Source: Streptomyces cylindrosporus (GTDB lineage: Bacteria; Actinomycetota; Actinomycetes; Streptomycetales; Streptomycetaceae). From it: a stretch of 64,000 bases of DNA. The DNA lies in NCBI RefSeq assembly GCF_022698165.1, contig NZ_JALDAY010000021.1:62001-126000 (forward strand), read 5' to 3'. The notes beneath the pieces are model-generated. The model did not search any database, was not told the DNA's origin, and was given only the letters and a program-made list of their open reading frames with translations. A program made the position numbers and the translations under genes. Numbering within the stretch: the first letter of the stretch is position 1; each line of letters opens with the position of its first letter. This document shows, piece after piece, positions 39,984 to 48,147 of the stretch.

Positions 39984-41387
39984 TCAGGCTGAGACCGCGG
40001 TGACCCGGCCGTCCCGTACCGCCTCCGTCAGCGCCCGGTGGTCCGCTTCGTTGCGGTCGGCGTACAGCTCGGCGAAGGCCGCGATCGCCTGGTCGAAGGC
40101 GTCGGTGTCGCCCAGGTAGGCGGCGATCGCTATCCGGTCGCCGGAGCGGGCGTGCGCCCGGGCCAGCGTCGCCCCGCACAGCCGGCCGAACAGCCGCATC
40201 ACCTCCGGCGACATGGTGTCGGCCTGCGGAATCGCCTTCCAGTCACGCAACTGGCGGACGTAGAAGTCGCGCTGCCGGCCGTCCAGGCCCTCGACCCGCT
40301 CCCAGCCGAGGAACATGTCGCTGGTCGCCTGCATGAGCCGCTGCCCGGCGACGACCCGCTCACCCTGGTTGGCGTGGCTGCTCGGGGCCGTGAACTCGGC
40401 GAGCACGGACTCGCCGGCCTCCTTCGCCTGCAGCAGCAGCGGATCCTGGTCGTCGCGGCCCAGCAGCAGGACGATCCAGCACCGGGTGCCCACGCTGCCC
40501 ACACCGACCACCTTGCGCGCCATGTCCACCACCCGGTACTGACCCAGCAGCGCCCGCCGGTCGGACGGCAGGGTGTGGCCGTAGCGGTCGATCAACTCCC
40601 GCAGCTGCCCCTCCAACTGCTCCCGCTCCACCCCGGGCATCAGATCGCCCAGCGGAACCACCAGCGGCGGGTCGGGGGCGATGCGCCGCTCACCCTTGAC
40701 CACATGGGTCAGCTTCTCGAACGCGTGCAGATGGTCCCGGGAGCGCGCCTTGGTGAGCGCCCGGCTCACCCGGCGCTGCTCACGATGGCCCAACTGCTCG
40801 GAGAGGGTGGTGAACAGGTCGTCCGCCTCGATCCGCGAGTACCACACCTCCAGGTTGCGCTGCCCGGCGAAGCCGTCCATCGACTCCCGGTAGGAGCGCA
40901 CCGTGTCCCGGACCACGTGCGCCCGCTCCCGGTCACCGAACCCGTTGGCGCGGCCCGCGATCACCAGCGAGGCCGCCAGGCGCTTGACGTCCCACTCCCA
41001 CGGCCCCGGCAGCGTCTCGTCGAAGTCGTTCACGTCGAACATCAGATGCCGCTCGGGGGAGGCGAGCAGCCGGAAGTTCAGCATGTGGGCGTCCCCGCAC
41101 AGCTGGGCAGTGATCCCGCTCGCGGGCGTCCCGGCGAGGTCGGCGGCCATGACCCCGGCCGCGCCCCGGTAGAACCGGAACGGCGACTCGGTCATCCGGC
41201 CGTAGCGGATCGGCACCAGGTCCTGGAGCCGGTTCGCGGACTGCCGCTCGACCTGTTCGACCGGATCGGTGCGGCCGGCGGCGGGCGCGAACTCCGCGTG
41301 CAGGTCGAGCGGGACGCGCGTGCGCGCCTCCCGGCCGCGGTCCGCCCGTTCCTGCGGGGTGAAATGCATGTGCCTGGTTCCGGTCAT
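39984..41387 (-). CDS. DUF2252-family protein
   Basis: 467 residues from ATG 41387. Characteristic motifs: FRFYRGAAGVMAADLAGTP, LCGDAHMLNFRLLASPERHL, MFDVNDFDETLPGPWEWDVK, and later RVVDMARKVVGVGSVGTRCW. The GDAH-N and DVNDFDE segments match the nucleotide/metal-binding region of a kinase-like fold predicted for this family. Enzymatic role not known; such genes in Streptomyces are found near stress-type genes, as here. Divergent from the diacylglycerol-kinase-type gene across a TCACC-type repeat. Confidence 0.92.
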   Translation of the reverse strand: MTGTRHMHFTPQERADRGREARTRVPLDLHAEFAPAAGRTDPVEQVERQSANRLQDLVPIRYGRMTESPFRFYRGAAGVMAADLAGTPASGITAQLCGDAHMLNFRLLASPERHLMFDVNDFDETLPGPWEWDVKRLAASLVIAGRANGFGDRERAHVVRDTVRSYRESMDGFAGQRNLEVWYSRIEADDLFTTLSEQLGHREQRRVSRALTKARSRDHLHAFEKLTHVVKGERRIAPDPPLVVPLGDLMPGVEREQLEGQLRELIDRYGHTLPSDRRALLGQYRVVDMARKVVGVGSVGTRCWIVLLLGRDDQDPLLLQAKEAGESVLAEFTAPSSHANQGERVVAGQRLMQATSDMFLGWERVEGLDGRQRDFYVRQLRDWKAIPQADTMSPEVMRLFGRLCGATLARAHARSGDRIAIAAYLGDTDAFDQAIAAFAELYADRNEADHRALTEAVRDGRVTAVSA

Positions 41388-41440
41388 GGCGGACCCCCTT
41401 CGTCACGTTACGACTGTTCAGCCGAACCGCGTCCACGCCG

Positions 41441-41457
41441 TCACCCGGGCCGTGTGA
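41441..41457. promoter_or_regulatory. TCACC-N7-GGTGA-type repeat, copy 1 (one mismatch)
   Basis: TCACC-CGGGCCG-TGTGA, differing from the perfect repeat by one base in the right arm. It lies between the divergent DUF2252 (start 41387) and diacylglycerol-kinase-type (start 41556) genes. See the copies at 43404, 48082, 49507 and 59755. Confidence 0.45.
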
Positions 41458-41555
41458 TGCACGCGCCGGGTGCGCCCGGCTGCGCGGTGTGACCGGCCCA
41501 CGGATCGCCTGCCGGGGGTGATGTGCCCGCGCGGGGCGGCACCGAAGGTGACGCC

Positions 41556-42869
41556 ATGGAATCCACGACATCGCGACAGCGGTGGCTGGCCCGTGCCTCG
41601 CTGGCGTCCGCCACCGCGTCCGTGCTGGTCCTGGCCGTCTTCGCGGGCCTGCGGACCATCGCCCTGGTGGGAGTGGGCCTGGCCGGCACCGCGATCACCG
41701 CGGCGGCCGTGTGGTGGGCGCTGACCCGGCGGCGCCTGGCGCGGGCGCTCGCCGTGCTGCTGGCCGTCGCCGCGCCCGTGTGGGTCCTGGTGACGTACAC
41801 CGGAGCCCACCTCGCCTGGGTCGTGATCGTGGCCGCCGCCCTGTGGCTGCTCGCCGTCGCCGCGGGTCGGCGCGCCCTGGCACCCGCCGACCGGGCCCTC
41901 GCCATGCCGGAGCGTCCGGCGCCGCCGGTCCGCCACCCCGTCCTGATCATGAATCCGCGGTCGGGCGGCGGAAAGGTGGAACGGTTCCGGCTCCGGGAGA
42001 AGGCCGCGGAGCTGGGCGCCCAGGTACTGCTGCTGGAGGGCCCGGGCCCGATCGACGTGGCCGAACTCGCGCGCAAGGCCGCCGCGGAGGGCGCCGACCT
42101 GCTCGGGGTCGCCGGCGGAGACGGCACCCAGGCGCTGGTCGCCGAGGTCGCCGCCGGGCTCGACCTGCCCTTCCTGGTCGTCCCGGCCGGCACCCGCAAC
42201 CACTTCGCCCTCGACCTGGGCCTGGACCGCGAGGACCCGTCGCTGGCCCTGGACGCCCTGCGCGACGGCGTCGAACTCCGTGTCGACCTCGGCCTCGCCG
42301 GCGGCCGCACCTTCGTCAACAACGTCTCCTTCGGCGCCTACGCCGAGGTGGTGCAGAGCCCGGCGTACCGCGACGGCAAGACCCGCACCACCCTAGACCT
42401 CCTGCCGGACCTGCTGGTGGGCCACAAGGGCGCCCGCCTCACCGCCCGCGCGGGTGACACGACGTTCACCGGGCCGCAGGCGCTGCTGGTCAGCAACAAC
42501 CCCTACGGCACCGGCGACATCGCGGGCCTCGGCCGCCGGGCCCGGCTGGACGGCGGCGAACTGGGCGCCGTCGGCGTCGACGTGACCAGCGCCGCGCAGG
42601 CCGCCGGCCTGCTCAGGGGCGGACGCGCCACCGGGCTGACCACGGCGACGGTGACGACGGTCGTGGTCGACGCGGACCGGCCGTCGATCCCGGCGGGCGT
42701 CGACGGCGAGGCCCTGACGCTGCCCGTCCCCGTGCGCTGCGAGATACGGCCGCGGGCCCTGCGGGTGCTGGTGCCGCGCCACCGCCCGGGACTGCGCCCG
42801 ACGCGGCCCCCGCTCGACTGGCGCAGGCTCTCCCGGCTGGGCCTGCTGTCGACCGGCCGCGGCGGGTAG
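41556..42869 (+). CDS. Membrane-linked diacylglycerol/lipid kinase-family protein
   Basis: 437 residues from ATG 41556 (GAAGGTGACG upstream). Four N-terminal membrane helices (SATASVLVLAVFAGLRTIAL, LARALAVLLAVAAPVWVLV and others) precede a DAGK catalytic domain: PVLIMNPRSGGGKVERF, the GVAGGDGTQALVAEVAAG phosphate-binding motif and VPAGTRNHFALDLGLDREDP. C-terminal beta domain with VSFGAYAEVV. Phosphorylates a lipid alcohol such as diacylglycerol or sphingoid base. The membrane-anchored N-terminus distinguishes it from soluble DgkB. Confidence 0.92.
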   Translation: MESTTSRQRWLARASLASATASVLVLAVFAGLRTIALVGVGLAGTAITAAAVWWALTRRRLARALAVLLAVAAPVWVLVTYTGAHLAWVVIVAAALWLLAVAAGRRALAPADRALAMPERPAPPVRHPVLIMNPRSGGGKVERFRLREKAAELGAQVLLLEGPGPIDVAELARKAAAEGADLLGVAGGDGTQALVAEVAAGLDLPFLVVPAGTRNHFALDLGLDREDPSLALDALRDGVELRVDLGLAGGRTFVNNVSFGAYAEVVQSPAYRDGKTRTTLDLLPDLLVGHKGARLTARAGDTTFTGPQALLVSNNPYGTGDIAGLGRRARLDGGELGAVGVDVTSAAQAAGLLRGGRATGLTTATVTTVVVDADRPSIPAGVDGEALTLPVPVRCEIRPRALRVLVPRHRPGLRPTRPPLDWRRLSRLGLLSTGRGG

Positions 42870-42884
42870 CCCGGAGCGAGCCCC

Positions 42885-43346
42885 CTACATCGGCGCGCCG
42901 TACGCCTTGTGGGCCTGGGCGCGGCCGTAGGTGGCCAACGACCAGATCACCAGCACGTCGAGCCCGATGATGATGACCGCCCAGATCGGGTAGTACGGCG
43001 TGAAGAAGAAGTTCTCCAGCGCGCTGAGCGCGGCCACGACGATGCCGACGACCCGGGCCCACGTCTTGCCGCTGAACAGGCTGAAGGCCGCGGCCAGGAT
43101 GACGATCCCGGAGGCCAGCTGGAGCCATCCCCACGCGTTCACGTCGTAGTCGTACGGGTAGTCCCGGATCCGCTTGTAGAAGTCGTCGTCGATGATCGCG
43201 GCCATTCCGACGACCGCGTGGTACAGGCCGACCAGGAACAACATGCACACGGCGAACACCACCCCGCCGAGCATCATCGGCGTGATCCGCGGCTCCGGCG
43301 CGGGGCGGCCGTACCGGTCCTGCCCTGCGGATGTCTGCTCCGTCAT
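42885..43346 (-). CDS. DUF7144-type four-helix membrane protein
   Basis: 153 residues from ATG 43346. After a polar head come four hydrophobic helices: GGVVFAVCMLFLVGLYHAVV, a WGWLQLASGIVILAAAF helix, VVGIVVAALSALENFFFTPY and YPIWAVIIIGLDVLVIWSLA. The motif AAIIDDDFYKRIRDYPYDYD plus NAWGWLQL is shared with the second copy at 59254, the pair aligning along its length (FVNTRNYVFKFDLTSWGWIH). Function unknown. Transcribed away from a TCACC-type repeat. Confidence 0.88.
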   Translation of the reverse strand: MTEQTSAGQDRYGRPAPEPRITPMMLGGVVFAVCMLFLVGLYHAVVGMAAIIDDDFYKRIRDYPYDYDVNAWGWLQLASGIVILAAAFSLFSGKTWARVVGIVVAALSALENFFFTPYYPIWAVIIIGLDVLVIWSLATYGRAQAHKAYGAPM

Positions 43347-43403
43347 GTCGGGTACCTCCTCCTCGGGAGACAAGGAGCATCCTGCGGGCGGCGCACCCGG
43401 GGT

Positions 43404-43420
43404 TCACCCGCGATGGATGA
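43404..43420. promoter_or_regulatory. TCACC-N7-GGTGA-type repeat, copy 2 (one mismatch)
   Basis: TCACC-CGCGATG-GATGA lies between the divergent DUF7144 (43346) and the small gene at 43489. GTTCACC is also the conserved word of PhoP boxes, but no second 11-base-spaced unit is present. Confidence 0.45.
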
Positions 43421-43488
43421 CTCCGGGCGGGCCCGGGGCCCGGAGAATGACGAACAGCCCCCAGGCCGCGGCAGCGGAGGTGACTCCC

Positions 43489-43785
43489 ATGGGTACGGCG
43501 GAGGAACGCCCGGGACCTGAGCGGGGCGAGGCGCGCACCGCCGGCGAGGAGTTCGAGATCCGGATCAAGGGCAGGGTGGGTGAGGCCTTCCGGACGGCCT
43601 TCGCCGAACTGGCGGTCACGGTCAACCCGCCGGAGACGATCCTGCACGGCGCCGGGCTCGACCAGGCGGCTCTGTACGGGATCCTGGACCGGATCCAGGC
43701 CCTCGGACTCGAACTGGTCGAGGTACGCCGGTTGCCGGGTGGGCGTGGCGGTGCGAACGGCCCCGGTCCCGCTCGGCGGACGTAG
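43489..43785 (+). CDS. Small conserved hypothetical protein
   Basis: 98 residues from ATG 43489, with GGAGG eight bases upstream. Core EFEIRIKGRVGEAFRTAFAE then LAVTVNPPETILHGAGLDQA and LYGILDRIQALGLELVEVRR: a beta-alpha-beta-alpha-beta pattern that could be a small ferredoxin-like fold. Similar short proteins are common in Streptomyces stress clusters (from memory). No catalytic residues can be named. Single gene; the LuxR-type gene follows after 117 bases. Confidence 0.75.
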   Translation: MGTAEERPGPERGEARTAGEEFEIRIKGRVGEAFRTAFAELAVTVNPPETILHGAGLDQAALYGILDRIQALGLELVEVRRLPGGRGGANGPGPARRT

Positions 43786-43823
43786 ACACTCTTCAGGCAT
43801 ATTTGCCGGTCCTGTGACCAAAA

Positions 43824-43835
43824 GGCCGTACGGCC
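43824..43835. promoter_or_regulatory. Perfect 12-base palindrome GGCCGTACGGCC
   Basis: Sits 67 bases before the start of the small LuxR-type gene, in the only gap of this region that lacks the TCACC-type repeat. Flanks AAA and CCCTT extend weak symmetry (AAGG..CCTT). Could be a self-binding site of the LuxR-type protein; inference. Confidence 0.3.
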
Positions 43836-43902
43836 CCTTCCGGCTCGGGTGTCCGGCACGCACCGTTGGTATGTACCGCCGACCTCGAAGGAGGTGAGGG
43901 AC

Positions 43903-44379
43903 ATGCCTGCGGTGCTGGGCAGCGAGCGGAGGGAAACGGCCCTCCGGCCGGCGGAAGCCCGGCGGGTGTCCGTGCTGCACGGGCGGTTGCGTGCCCTCGG
44001 GGAGGACGAGTCCGGGGCGGACACCGTGGTGGCGACCTGTCTGGTGTGGGTCGCCGACACGCTCGTGGACATCGCGGCCGCCGTGGGCGACGCGCGAAGC
44101 GCGGGCGTACTGGTGGACGAGGCGTCGGCCGTGCTGGCCGCCGTGCCTCGGGACGGTCGGGGCCGCCAGGGCCCCGTGACACCGGCCGAAGCCCTGACGG
44201 AACGTGAGCACGCCGTCCTGGTACGGCTCCAGGAGGACGTACCGCTCCGGCAGATCGGAACGGAACTCTTCATCTCGCACAACACGGTGAAGAGCCACGC
44301 CCGCGCGGTCTACCGCAAGCTCGGTGTCTCCTCGCGCACCGAAGCGCTCCACAGGGCGAGGCAACTGCGGCTCCTGTGA
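43903..44379 (+). CDS. LuxR-type HTH regulator without receiver domain
   Basis: 158 residues from ATG 43903 with a strong GGAGGTGAGGG site. The C-terminal 60 residues are a LuxR/GerE HTH: LTEREHAVLVRLQEDVPLRQ then IGTELFISHNTVKSHARAVY and RKLGVSSRTEALHRARQLRL. The N-terminal 95 residues (VLHGRLRALGEDESGADTVV...) are helical with no phosphoacceptor Asp pattern, so it is not a classical response regulator. It converges with the large LAL regulator, 25 bases apart, whose C-terminal HTH is of the same kind. Confidence 0.88.
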   Translation: MPAVLGSERRETALRPAEARRVSVLHGRLRALGEDESGADTVVATCLVWVADTLVDIAAAVGDARSAGVLVDEASAVLAAVPRDGRGRQGPVTPAEALTEREHAVLVRLQEDVPLRQIGTELFISHNTVKSHARAVYRKLGVSSRTEALHRARQLRLL

Positions 44380-44404
44380 CCCCGGGAGCCGGTCAGGGGG
44401 AGCC

Positions 44405-46819
44405 TCAGAGCAGTTCGAGTTCGCGGGCTCGCCGTACCGCGGCCGACCGCCGCGTCACGGCGAGCTTGCGATAGACGCTCTTGAGGTGCGTCTTGACGGT
44501 GTTGACCGACAGATACAGCTCCGCGGCTATCTCCTCCGTCGTCATCATCTGCGCCAGCCGCTGCAGTACGTCCTGTTCCCGGGCGCTGAGCGCGTCGACG
44601 GGCGGCGGCTCGTCCTGCCGCCGGTGCTCCGGTACGGCCGTACGGTCGTCGGACCCGGGCCGGCGCAGCGTGTGGGCGCGGATCGCGCCGACCGAGGCCG
44701 CGCACGCCTGCCGCACCGGACGGCGCAGCCCGTCGGCGAGCCACTCGGCGGTGTCGGGGATGGCCTCCACGGTCCCGGGCGGCGGCGGAGTGCCCCTCTC
44801 CATCGCGCTGACGAGCTGGGCGACGAGCGAGCCGATCCCCGCGACGAACGGATCCGGCGCGGTGCGCAACGCCGCGTGCGCGCGGGCGAGTTCGCTGCGC
44901 GCCCGGCCCGACTCCAGCCGGGCCATGCCGACCCAGGCCCGTACGACGTGCAGCGCCGCCCGGGAGGGGTCCTCAGGCATTCCGGCCGGCAGCGGCGGCC
45001 GCTGGGCGTGCCCGGCGAGTTCGTCTGCCGCCCGGAAGCGTCCGCGGACCACTTCGAGCAGCGCCAGCTCGGCGAGGCAGTCGCGGCGCAGCGCCTCGTT
45101 CTCCGCGGCGCCCGCGGCCTTCAGACCGGCGGTCAGGGAGGCCTCGGCCGCCTTGAGGCCACCCTCCCGCAGTTCCGCGCGCCCCCGGATGGACAGGGCC
45201 AGCGCCTTCAGTTCGGGGCGGTCCGCCAGCAGGGTGCGCGGCACATCGGCGAACAGCCCCTCGACGTCGGCCGCCGCGGCCCGCGCCGCCGGCGGATCGC
45301 AGCACCGGTCCTTGGTCATACGGACCACCGCGTGGGACAGCCGGCACCGCGCCACCCGGTCGGACTCCTCCCGGGGCAGCCGGCTCAGCAGCCGGTCCGC
45401 GAGCTCCAGGGCCTGGACGCAGGCCGGCTGCTCACCGCGCCGCAGGGCGGCCGCCGCGGCGACGAGCGCGGTCTCCGGATCCAGCGACTGTCCGGGCAGG
45501 TCCCGCAGATCGGCGGGCGTCAGCCGGACCAGCTCGTTCGGCAGCCGCGCGTCGGTCAGGGCCAGGACCTGTCCGATGGCCAGCTGATGGACGATCAGCC
45601 GGCTGGCCTGGCGCCAGTCGCCCGCGGCCAGCGCGTGCCGTACCGCCTCGGCGAGCAGCCCGTGCTCGGCCAGCCAGGACGCCGCGCGGCTGTGCAGACC
45701 GGGTACCAGGCCGGGCGCCTCGTGCCGCAGCCGCACCCGCAGCACGTCGGCGAACATGCGGTGGCAGCGGTACCAGCCGTTGCCCATGTACTGGAGGAAG
45801 GAGTTCTGCCCGACGAGCGCGGCGAAGTGCGCCCCGGCCTCCCGGCCCGCGAGTTCGGTGGCCAGCTCGGTGTTGAGATGCTCCAGGACGCTGGTCGACA
45901 GCAGCAGGTCGCGCATGGCGGGGCTCTGCCCGTCCAGCACCTCCTCGACGAGGTAGCTGACCACCGCCTCGTCGTCGCCCGCGAACTGCGCGACGAACTT
46001 CTCCGGATGCGGATGCCGCTGCATCGACATGGCCGCGAGGCGCAGCCCGGCCGCCCACCCGTCGGCCCGGTCGCGCAGGGTGCTCACCGCCTGGCGGGGC
46101 ACCTCGACGCCGTGCTGGGCGAGCAGCGCGGCCGTCTCCCGGTCGTCGAAGGCCAGGTCGGCGGTGCGCAGTTCGGTGAGTTCACCGGCCAGCCGGTAGC
46201 GGTGCAGGTGCAGCGGCGGGTCCCGGCGCGAGACCACGACCAGCCGCAGCGCGGGTGCGGCATGCCGGAGCAGGGCTGCCGTGCCCAGGGCGACCGGTGA
46301 ACCGGTCTCCGGCTGGAAGTCGTCCAGGACGAGTACGACGGGGTCCTCGCGGCCCGCCAGCGAGGCGGCGACGGAGGCGACCAGCAGCGGCCAGTCCTCC
46401 AGGGAGGTCACCGAGGTGAGACCGTCGGCCCCGGCTCCGGTGGCGGGGTCGACGGTCGCGAGGCGGGGCATCGCCGACAGGTCGGGCAGGTCCACGCCCG
46501 CCTCGCGCAGGGCCGCCGGCACCCGGGACCAGAAGACGTCGGGCTGCTCCTCCGAACCGTCACAGGTGACCCAGGCGACCGGGCCGGGCGCGCTCCTGGT
46601 GTGCGCCCACTCCACGGCGACCGCCGACTTCCCGGCCCCGACCGGCCCGACCACCACGGTCAGCGGTCCCAGTACGCCCCGGGAGAGACGGTCCGTCAGC
46701 CGGGGCCGGGGGACCAGCCACGAAGGCAGGGGAGGCACCCCGACCCGGGCCGGGAGAGCGCCCGACGGAGCCGGGGCGCTCGTCTCGGGCGGCCGCTGCC
46801 GCTTTCTCCACTCGTCCAT
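44405..46819 (-). CDS. Large ATP-binding LuxR-family regulator (LAL/MalT-like STAND protein)
   Basis: 804 residues from ATG 46819. N-terminal NTPase: Walker A GPVGAGKSAVAVEWAHTR (from residue 58), Walker-B-like VVLVLDDFQPETGSP, and the STAND arm RLAGELTELRTADLAFDDRE. A long helical TPR-like middle follows, then a LuxR HTH at the C-terminus (LSAREQDVLQRLAQMMTTEE, IAAELYLSVNTVKTHLKSVY). This is the MalT architecture; MalT proteins bind a small inducer and ATP to activate transcription. The nearby GH63-like/GH13 pair makes a carbohydrate inducer plausible. Confidence 0.93.
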   Translation of the reverse strand: MDEWRKRQRPPETSAPAPSGALPARVGVPPLPSWLVPRPRLTDRLSRGVLGPLTVVVGPVGAGKSAVAVEWAHTRSAPGPVAWVTCDGSEEQPDVFWSRVPAALREAGVDLPDLSAMPRLATVDPATGAGADGLTSVTSLEDWPLLVASVAASLAGREDPVVLVLDDFQPETGSPVALGTAALLRHAAPALRLVVVSRRDPPLHLHRYRLAGELTELRTADLAFDDRETAALLAQHGVEVPRQAVSTLRDRADGWAAGLRLAAMSMQRHPHPEKFVAQFAGDDEAVVSYLVEEVLDGQSPAMRDLLLSTSVLEHLNTELATELAGREAGAHFAALVGQNSFLQYMGNGWYRCHRMFADVLRVRLRHEAPGLVPGLHSRAASWLAEHGLLAEAVRHALAAGDWRQASRLIVHQLAIGQVLALTDARLPNELVRLTPADLRDLPGQSLDPETALVAAAAALRRGEQPACVQALELADRLLSRLPREESDRVARCRLSHAVVRMTKDRCCDPPAARAAAADVEGLFADVPRTLLADRPELKALALSIRGRAELREGGLKAAEASLTAGLKAAGAAENEALRRDCLAELALLEVVRGRFRAADELAGHAQRPPLPAGMPEDPSRAALHVVRAWVGMARLESGRARSELARAHAALRTAPDPFVAGIGSLVAQLVSAMERGTPPPPGTVEAIPDTAEWLADGLRRPVRQACAASVGAIRAHTLRRPGSDDRTAVPEHRRQDEPPPVDALSAREQDVLQRLAQMMTTEEIAAELYLSVNTVKTHLKSVYRKLAVTRRSAAVRRARELELL

Positions 46820-46907
46820 CGCCGGCTCCTCGCTCTCGGGGCTGGCTGGTGCACGTCAGACGAGTGTGGTCCCACCCGCTCGGGGCGCCCACGGCGAAAG
46901 CGCCTTC

Positions 46908-46919
46908 TCACCCGGGTGA
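46908..46919. promoter_or_regulatory. Compact palindrome TCACCCGGGTGA upstream of the LAL regulator
   Basis: Same half-sites as the TCACC-N7-GGTGA repeat but with only two bases between the arms. It lies 89 bases before the LAL start codon and 45 bases beyond the convergent-side DUF1269 stop. Possibly a related but differently spaced regulator site. Confidence 0.35.
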
Positions 46920-46977
46920 ACTTGGTAGAACGCTCAGTTGTTCAAAACGCTCGTGCCGTCAACCCTGGGGCCGCCAC

Positions 46978-47460
46978 TCAACCCTGGAGGGCCGCCACGA
47001 GCTCCTCCTCGCGGTCCTTCGTCAGCGAGGTGCGCAGCACGGTGGGCTGGAACGGCCGCAGCGCGTCCCGGACCTTGTCGGGCGTGGTGCGCCGTACCAG
47101 CGCGAAGACGGCGGCCCGGCCGGGCTCCAGCGCGCCGGCGATCTCCTTGATGAAGGCGTCGTTGATGCCGACGTCCGTGAGCTTGCCGGCGACCGCCCCG
47201 GTGGCGGCACCGACCGCGGCCCCGAACACCGGCATCAGGAAGATCAGGCCGAACAGCGTCCCCCACAGGGCGCCGCCGGCCGCACCGGTCGCGGTGGGGC
47301 TGAACGACTGCCGTACATGGATCTTGCCGTCCTGGGTGCGCCAGGCGAGCGCCGCGTCCTCCAGGTCCAGGAGCTCCTGTTGGGACAGCTCCTTCGAGAG
47401 GCGCAGCACGGCCTCGGCCTTCTCCTTGTCGGTGAAGCCGAGCACGACGAGATCGGTCAT
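46978..47460 (-). CDS. DUF1269-family membrane-associated protein
   Basis: 160 residues from ATG 47460. N-terminal alpha/beta part MTDLVVLGFTDKEKAEAVLR and LEDAALAWRTQDGKIHVRQS, then a Gly-rich hydrophobic segment (LWGTLFGLIFLMPVFGAAVG, then AATGAVAGKLTDVGI) and a C-terminal domain with VRRTTPDKVRDALRPFQPTV. Typical DUF1269 arrangement. Function unknown; commonly linked to stress responses. ATGA overlap with the upstream DUF6325 gene shows co-translation. Confidence 0.92.
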   Translation of the reverse strand: MTDLVVLGFTDKEKAEAVLRLSKELSQQELLDLEDAALAWRTQDGKIHVRQSFSPTATGAAGGALWGTLFGLIFLMPVFGAAVGAATGAVAGKLTDVGINDAFIKEIAGALEPGRAAVFALVRRTTPDKVRDALRPFQPTVLRTSLTKDREEELVAALQG

Positions 47461-48014
47461 CAGGACCTCCTGGTGTTCCGGCCGGACTGCCGGCCTGACT
47501 GGCTGTTCTCCTCGGCGGCCTCGTCGAGGCGGGCCACGGCGAGGGCGAGTTCGGCGATCACGGCCTCCAGGGCCTCCTCGGTGAGGAAGCCCTCGGCGAC
47601 GGGCACCCCGCCCGTCTCCCGGATCGCCTCGCGCAGACCCCTGGCCCAGGTGTGCTCCAGCAGCACGAACCCGGCGGCGGTGCCCGGGTCCAGCTGCTGC
47701 GCGAGCTCCCGGACCTCCTCCAGGGTGAGCCCGAAGGCGTTCCCCTCGGACAGGGACGGGAACACCGCCTCGGCCTCCCGCAGGGTCCGGCGCGGAATGC
47801 CGAGCAGCGCGGCCACCGTCTCGCCCATGCCCTCGGCCTGGTAGTCGGCGACGACGAGATCCCCGTCGGGCTCCTTCTGCACGAAGAGCAGGTCGAGCAC
47901 GCGGACCTGGCCGCGGCCCTCCAGCGCGCCGAGTTCGTCGACGATCCTTCCCTCGAACTTCGCGTCCGGCCCGAACTCGACCGTCAGCAGTTGTACCGGC
48001 CCGATCCCGGCCAT
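47460..48014 (-). CDS. DUF6325-family protein
   Basis: 184 residues from ATG 48014. Motifs GPVQLLTVEFGPDAKFEGRI then VDELGALEGRGQVRVLDLLF and VLLEHTWARGLREAIRETGG match the small acidic DUF6325 proteins that accompany DUF1269 genes. Predicted soluble with an alpha/beta N-terminal half and a helical tail. The stop codon overlaps the DUF1269 ATG. Promoter likely in the gap with a perfect TCACC-N7-GGTGA repeat at 48082. Confidence 0.85.
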   Translation of the reverse strand: MAGIGPVQLLTVEFGPDAKFEGRIVDELGALEGRGQVRVLDLLFVQKEPDGDLVVADYQAEGMGETVAALLGIPRRTLREAEAVFPSLSEGNAFGLTLEEVRELAQQLDPGTAAGFVLLEHTWARGLREAIRETGGVPVAEGFLTEEALEAVIAELALAVARLDEAAEENSQSGRQSGRNTRRS

Positions 48015-48081
48015 GGCCGCTCCCTCCACGTGATGCCGACGTGATGGCACTCCATCCAGTCGCGCCGGCTCCGGTTCCGCG

Positions 48082-48098
48082 TCACCCGCCGCAGGTGA
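48082..48098. promoter_or_regulatory. TCACC-N7-GGTGA repeat, copy 3 (perfect)
   Basis: TCACCCGCCGCAGGTGA lies 68 bases before the DUF6325 start and 50 bases before the membrane-protein start at 48148, so it could serve both divergent genes. Confidence 0.6.
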
Positions 48099-48147
48099 GG
48101 GCCCGGGCCCAAGTCGGCGCCACGGTGGGCTCGGAGGTGCGAGGCCC

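Noticed and set aside
43402..43412. PhoP (PHO) box from GTTCACCCGCG
   Set aside because: Needs at least two 11-base direct units; only one is present, and the inverted form fits the cluster-wide repeat better.
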